Source: Babylonia areolata
Taxonomy: Eukaryota; Mollusca; Gastropoda; Neogastropoda; Buccinidae
Reading direction: 5' to 3'
Length of the DNA stretch: 64,000 nucleotides
Assembly: GCF_041734735.1 (NCBI RefSeq)
Contig: NC_134876.1
Location: forward strand, 99,279,168 to 99,343,167
Positions 59,746-64,000 of the stretch are shown piece after piece. The position numbers and the translations under genes were made by a program. The stretch's first letter is position 1. Each line of letters opens with the position of its first letter. The notes under the pieces are model-generated. The model had not been told where the DNA came from. It saw nothing but the letters and a program-made list of their open reading frames with translations, and did not search any database.

Positions 59746-61838
59746 GTCACACTCAAAATGGAAATTTACTGATTTGTGAAGAAGCTGTGTTAGATTTTAT
59801 TGTCTGTTAGTATTACAGTATTAGTATCATGAAATTCAACCAGTATTCTTAATACATTGGGTGAGTTCTATCAATGTCAGACACCTTTATGAATAATGAG
59901 AATTGAATTATCATCTAATATCTTTTCTTTGGTGGCTACAGGAGGCCAGCTTGGGGTTTTTGATGTTGAGGAGATCATTGCTGTCTTGGAAGATGAAAAT
60001 GGAGTGGACATTCAAGTCATTGACATCCCTCCAGAGGCAAGGTTTGTTGACCATATGGTAGTGGTCAGTGGAAAATCGCTTCGCCACATGAGAGCCATGG
60101 CAGCATCCATAGAGTGGTTGGTAAGTTTTCAAAGGCTGATACTAATAACCTTTATATAAAAATGATTTTGTACAAATTGTGGGCAAACTAGTAATTCATT
60201 TCAGTTACAACTTTAATGTTTTCTTCCCACTTCTTGTGTCAAGCAACATCGGCAAACACAGTCTCAATCAGTCAATGTTGTATATTTTTTGTCAGTTTGA
60301 CACAGTGAATTGTTCATCCAAAATCTGTTACATTCATTAACTCAAATTACTGGCACTAGTGGCAGCATCAATAGTTGTGGCATGGCTTTGTGGTTGTCAG
60401 ACTGCATGATTCATACCCAGTGACTTGAGATTTAGTTTGTTTCTTTTAACCGAAAGTAGTGAAGCATGGCAGTTGTTTTGAATTCAGCAGAAGTGTGATA
60501 TTAGTTCCTGGCAGCATGGTTGAGGAATACTGATGACATAGAATGATACTGATACCACTGCTCATATTCATGATATTGTAGATTGATTAATGTAGAAGAA
60601 TTGTTTCATAGAGCTGAAGTAATACTGTGATTCCACCGTTGATGATTTCCATTACTTAAAGATTATGACTTGAGAGATTACACCAAATATATTTTTCTCA
60701 TTGCCTTCTCAATTTGTTTGTTTCTGTTCTGTATTATGAATATATTAATTATTAGGATTGTGCATTTTGTTTATTCAGTACAAAAGAAAAAAGAGGAGAA
60801 GTGACAGACCCTTTAGACTCGAAGGGAGAGACTGCGATGACTGGTTTGCCATGGATTTAGGTATGTTATTGATAACAAAAGTATGCATGTACTTGCTTTG
60901 TTAATTTTTAAAGTTTTTTATCTGGCTACTGTGTTACACTAAGTCAAGTGGTCGATTTTTGTCACATACTCATTTTAGAAAACCTTTTCTGTGCTGATTG
61001 CTTATGCTTTGATTTTTATAACCTTACAATGTGGCAACATTGGTCCTAGGTCTTAGATTAAAGATCAGACCTGCAGAGCCATTTTCCTTTGTGCCATTTG
61101 AGAAAACTGGTTAAGTATATTCATACATTTTCATGCAAAATGAACAAAATTGTTCTGTACTTCATGGTAAAAGCAACGTATAGTTTTGAGATGAATTGTG
61201 CTTGGAAAGGGACCAGGATAGGGTTGATGGGAACTTTCAGCTAGACATCTGAGAACCCCCAAAAAAACCAACAATAGTGACTGCGACTTAATGCATAACT
61301 TCCTGTTGTTAGTTAAAGATGCAGATCTGTGCACGCATTGGCGGCATATCCCGGCACATAAGTGGTCCGCAAATCAGCTTATAAGGTTTTGTAATTTAAA
61401 AAAAAAAAAAAAAAAAAAGCTTTAAAAAAACAAACCAACCATAAATTGTTTATGATCAGGCCCATTCTGCTAAATACCCATAATTAAATCAGAGCTTTAG
61501 TCATGATATACTAAATCTACTCGAGTTGAAATCCACTCTTCTTTTTTTTTGTAGGCAATATTGCAGTTCATATCTTCATGCCACAAGCACGCCAGCACTA
61601 TGACCTGGAGACCTTGTGGACTTTGGGGCCAGATCATGATGACCAGCGTCACTACGTCCATGATGACAGTCTGAACCTCTCTGCAGCTGACCTCTTCTGG
61701 TTGGAGTCGGGTGGCAGTGATGAAGCTTCGTCTTCACATACAACGAAAGACAACAAGACATCAGAAACTGATGGTTGTGAAGGGGACATGATCGTTGGTG
61801 GAGACAAGAGTTCGAAAGCAGGTTCTGGTGTGGAATAA
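58940..61838 (+). CDS. MALSU1: MALSU1, mitochondrial ribosome assembly factor (RsfS/Iojap family), four exons
   Basis: Exons: 58940-59423, 59942-60120, 60779-60860 and 61555-61838, giving 342 residues (human MALSU1 is 234). Residues 1-40 are Arg/Ser/Ala-rich with almost no acidic residues, as in mitochondrial targeting peptides. Residues about 130-160 form an acidic linker (EEFGYIEDDEDDY). The RsfS fold covers about 163-290: FDVEEIIAVLEDENGVDIQV, VVVSGKSLRHMRAMA, LEGRDCDDWFAMDLGNIAVH and YDLETLWTLG. The family binds the large-subunit protein uL14 and blocks premature subunit joining; in mitochondria it assists late large-subunit assembly. The N-terminal linker and a Ser/Thr/acidic tail (about 300-342) account for the extra length. 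The exon 1 donor is the least certain junction. Confidence 0.93.
59542..59745. repeat. (TA)n microsatellite in MALSU1 intron 1
   Basis: TA run at 59703-59743, preceded by CT-rich sequence. Confidence 0.85.
59942..60120 (+). CDS. MALSU1: MALSU1 exon 2
   Basis: Completes R162 and encodes to L221: GQLGVFDVEEIIAVLEDENG through RHMRAMAASIEWL. The acceptor is GGCTACAG and the donor TGGTTG|GTAAGT. Confidence 0.93.
60121..60778. other. MALSU1 intron 2, no recognised feature
   Basis: AT-rich unique-looking intron. Nothing further is seen in it. Confidence 0.6.
60779..60860 (+). CDS. MALSU1: MALSU1 exon 3
   Basis: YKRKKRRSDRPFRLEGRDCD then DWFAMDL and one base. The acceptor is TTTATTCAG and the donor TTTAG|GTATGT. 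It contains the DDW motif typical of the family. Confidence 0.93.
60861..61554. other. MALSU1 intron 3, no recognised feature
   Basis: AT-rich, with an A run at 61399-61418 and a T run before the acceptor. No other element. Confidence 0.6.
61555..61838 (+). CDS. MALSU1: MALSU1 exon 4 (terminal)
   Basis: Begins GNIAVHIFMPQARQHYDLET and LWTLGPDHDDQ, ends GSGVE and TAA. The acceptor is TTTTTTGTAG. The last 60 residues are Ser/Thr/acid-rich and outside the RsfS fold. Confidence 0.93.
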
Positions 61839-62081
61839 GCAGCATGGAAGGAAAGAATTGTTTCACAAACATGATTATTAGTTGGGAATGCCAAACATTG
61901 AAATTCACTGTGAAAGCGGTAATGAGCATGCAAAAGTCTAACTGTACAGATTTTTTGTAGTTGTTCAAATAGTATTGTGTGTTTTTGTTCCAAGATGCTT
62001 TGTATGAGATTAAAATATTGGGAGGGCTGAAGAGTTATTGACTGGCTGTTTTCATTCGTTTCCCAGATGAATTGATTCAGA

Positions 62082-62087
62082 AATAAA
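62082..62087 (+). promoter_or_regulatory. MALSU1: Polyadenylation signal of MALSU1
   Basis: AATAAA about 245 nt after the stop codon, the first such hexamer downstream. Confidence 0.7.
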
Positions 62088-62344
62088 ACAGGAAACATTC
62101 CATACATTTGGATCGACTGCTTGTTCACACATGTGTACGTGCTTGTAATAATAGTACACTTGTGAATCAAGACATACGAAACACTTATTGTGAATTTGTA
62201 ACCACACACCACAAAAACTTATTCACACACACATACACAGATACATATGTGTGTGTAATAATAATACACTCGTTAATATAAGACACAAAAATCTCTATTG
62301 ATTTGTAAACAAACACAAAAACATTAATAGTGAATTTTCTATTT

Positions 62345-62521
62345 AAAAGGAAATTTTCTGGCGATAACCAGCGGGACAAAGGGGAGGTTACCTACTTCCG
62401 GGAGGTTATCGGCCGTAGTTTCGTCTGCTCCGCATGGGCGGATAGTTTGCACAGGACAGGAATGTCAGACCCCTGCCGGAGTCTGCACTAGTTGGGTCAC
62501 GGTTAAGTATGTGTAATTAAA
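62345..62521. other. Uncharacterised structured segment with three hairpins
   Basis: GC-richer than its flanks. CGATAACC (62362-62369) is complementary to GGTTATCG (62404-62411). TCCGC and GCGGA around 62429-62442 can pair, and CAGAC (62466-62470) pairs with GTCTG (62481-62485). It ends in GGGTCACGGTTAAGTATG and is followed by an A run. It could be a short dispersed repeat or a structured RNA; I cannot tell which. No coding frame. Confidence 0.4.
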
Positions 62522-62529
62522 AAAAGTTT

Positions 62530-63760
62530 TAAAATTTAAAATGCTCAGTTTATCAGAACTCAAAGATGTCTTTCAAAAGTACAGATGAAATACTTCAGAT
62601 ATTAAAAAAAAAAAAAAAAATTCACCAGACGATTTTCACCAGTCTGTAGCTCCAAACTGTTTCCATTGATGCTGCATCTGCTGAATCCATTTCATGCAAG
62701 CCTCCCAGTCCAGTAGCATCTAAAAGAACCGGACTCCCAGCATCCATGGGTGTCACTGACAATGTTAAATTTCTTAAAACCCTGTCCATTGCAAGTTTTC
62801 AGATATCCTTGCACTGTTGTATTTATTTTCAAGCTTGTCATTGCTTCAAACTACTCCACATTATTCCATTATATTGTTATTAATGACAGGTGATTTTTGT
62901 CACATCACCTTTAGTGAATCAGGTGTACCATATTTCTTAGACATTACTCACCCACCTTCATGTAAGGACCATAAACTGTTGATACAGGACTAGTGATACA
63001 TAGGGCTTTTGGACAGGTGATCTTTATTTATTGTGTTTTAGGAATCTGCAAAATGTGACCAGAGAAAGTCTGAAACATGTTTTGTTAAATCATGGTCCAT
63101 GTCATGTGTATTGGTGTGCATATCAGTATTTGATTATTTCTAATTTGACAAAGGTTCTTAAAAATAGTCGAGCAATGATTCATTTCATTTGTGCCTTAGT
63201 TGAAACCATCATTCAACAATTCCACGCTGTTTATCACAGTAGTTGTTTTTTGTTTTTTTGTATGTGAAATTTGGTAAATAAATAACATTAGCTTAGAGAA
63301 AATACTGCATTTATGTTTATTTCTGTCAAAACATTTTTTTCATTTCTTTTCAAACACAAAGCAACAAGCAATAACTGGTTTTTGACCGTGGAAAATCTCT
63401 GTATACGTTTATCACTTTGTCAGTTTATATAATATATAGTTATACGTACGTACACAAGAGTCTGAACGTGTTAAAATATCTTTGAAAAGCACCAAAAGAT
63501 CTTAGTTACTATTGAAAATTTCACAATTATATTTTTCTTTTTTCTTTTTTAAACATTTTGGACATATATTTAGGCATCTGTCACACTGACTGAACTTGAG
63601 AGCCACAGCAGAAATGTGTGGGTGTTTGAACAACAACAAAAATTACAAATTACTGAAGTTTTTCATACAGCAGGAGTACACAGACATACAATATCTTGCA
63701 CACACTGCAATTCAGACTAATGTATGTCAGCGTGCATACGCGAATGGAAAGAGAAGAGAG
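62530..63760. other. Gene-free stretch
   Basis: AT-rich, with an A run at about 62604-62622. No exon, RNA gene or repeat family recognised. Confidence 0.5.
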
Positions 63761-63762
63761 AC

Positions 63763-63960
63763 GGGCAAAGCAAGCACACACAGCTTGCGCACGATGCATC
63801 TGTACACTGTACCCAGACCAACAGGCATGCACCTTCACAAAATGTGTGTCCCCTAACAGGCAAAGCAAGCACACACAGCTTGCACACGATGCATCTGTAC
63901 ACTGTACCCAGACCAACATGCACGCACCCCGTCACAAAATGTGTGTGCCCTAACATGAAC
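63763..63960. repeat. Tandem duplication of about 95 bp
   Basis: GGCAAAGCAAGCACACACAG starts at 63763 and again at 63859. Each copy includes CGATGCATCTGTACACTGTA, CCCAGACCAACA and CACAAAATGTGTGT. The copies differ at only a few bases. Confidence 0.9.
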
Positions 63961-64000
63961 GCACCCGCAAGTATATATACAGATTTAGTGATTATTCATA

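Overview
The window is an invertebrate nuclear genome segment, most likely from a marine gastropod mollusc. The basis is inference: intron-containing animal genes, very dense simple repeats, and two interspersed tRNA-headed SINE families of a kind I associate with caenogastropods. No species can be named from the sequence alone. I see no bacterial operons, CRISPR arrays or phage, and no recognisable LTR or retroviral element.

Layout. Positions 1-7.2 kb are almost pure tandem repeat: a three-word minisatellite (1-2127), TG tracts, about 620 bp of pyrimidine-rich followed by about 620 bp of purine-rich sequence, and pentanucleotide arrays interrupted by a SINE. An isolated tRNA-Arg(ACG) lies at 7242-7314. 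From 7.8 to 11.5 kb there is a SINE cluster. A solitary intronless linker histone H1 gene (minus strand) lies at 13539-14108. From 14.2 to 21.7 kb there is no gene, only microsatellites, a decayed LINE end and SINE pieces.

From 21710 to about 41075 (plus strand) runs one multi-exon host gene. It encodes an ankyrin-repeat protein with a C-terminal SOCS-box-like segment, probably an adaptor for a cullin-RING ubiquitin ligase. All five internal junctions I could place are phase 0. Its introns hold most of the interesting structure: a decayed LINE with endonuclease, reverse transcriptase and zinc finger in intron 1; ladders of acceptor-like motifs before exons 2 and 3; a tandem array that looks derived from the exon 3/intron 3 donor; a second LINE that split that array and itself received two copies of one TTAA-flanked MITE; a 21-bp minisatellite in intron 4; and a piggyBac-type MITE abutting a SINE in intron 5.

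From 41 to 49 kb there is gene-poor sequence with a LINE fragment and a 76-bp minisatellite. TMEM41A (VTT-domain membrane protein, five coding exons, minus strand) occupies 49498-52712. LINE and SINE debris fills 53-58 kb. MALSU1 (RsfS/Iojap-family mitochondrial ribosome assembly factor, four exons, plus strand) occupies 58940-61838, with a polyadenylation signal at 62082. Downstream is a GC-richer segment (about 62345-62521) able to form three hairpins, which I cannot assign.

The four protein genes do not form a pathway; they are ordinary neighbours in a repeat-rich genome. The most unusual signal is repeated tandem amplification of splice-junction sequence around exons 2 and 3 of the ankyrin/SOCS gene.
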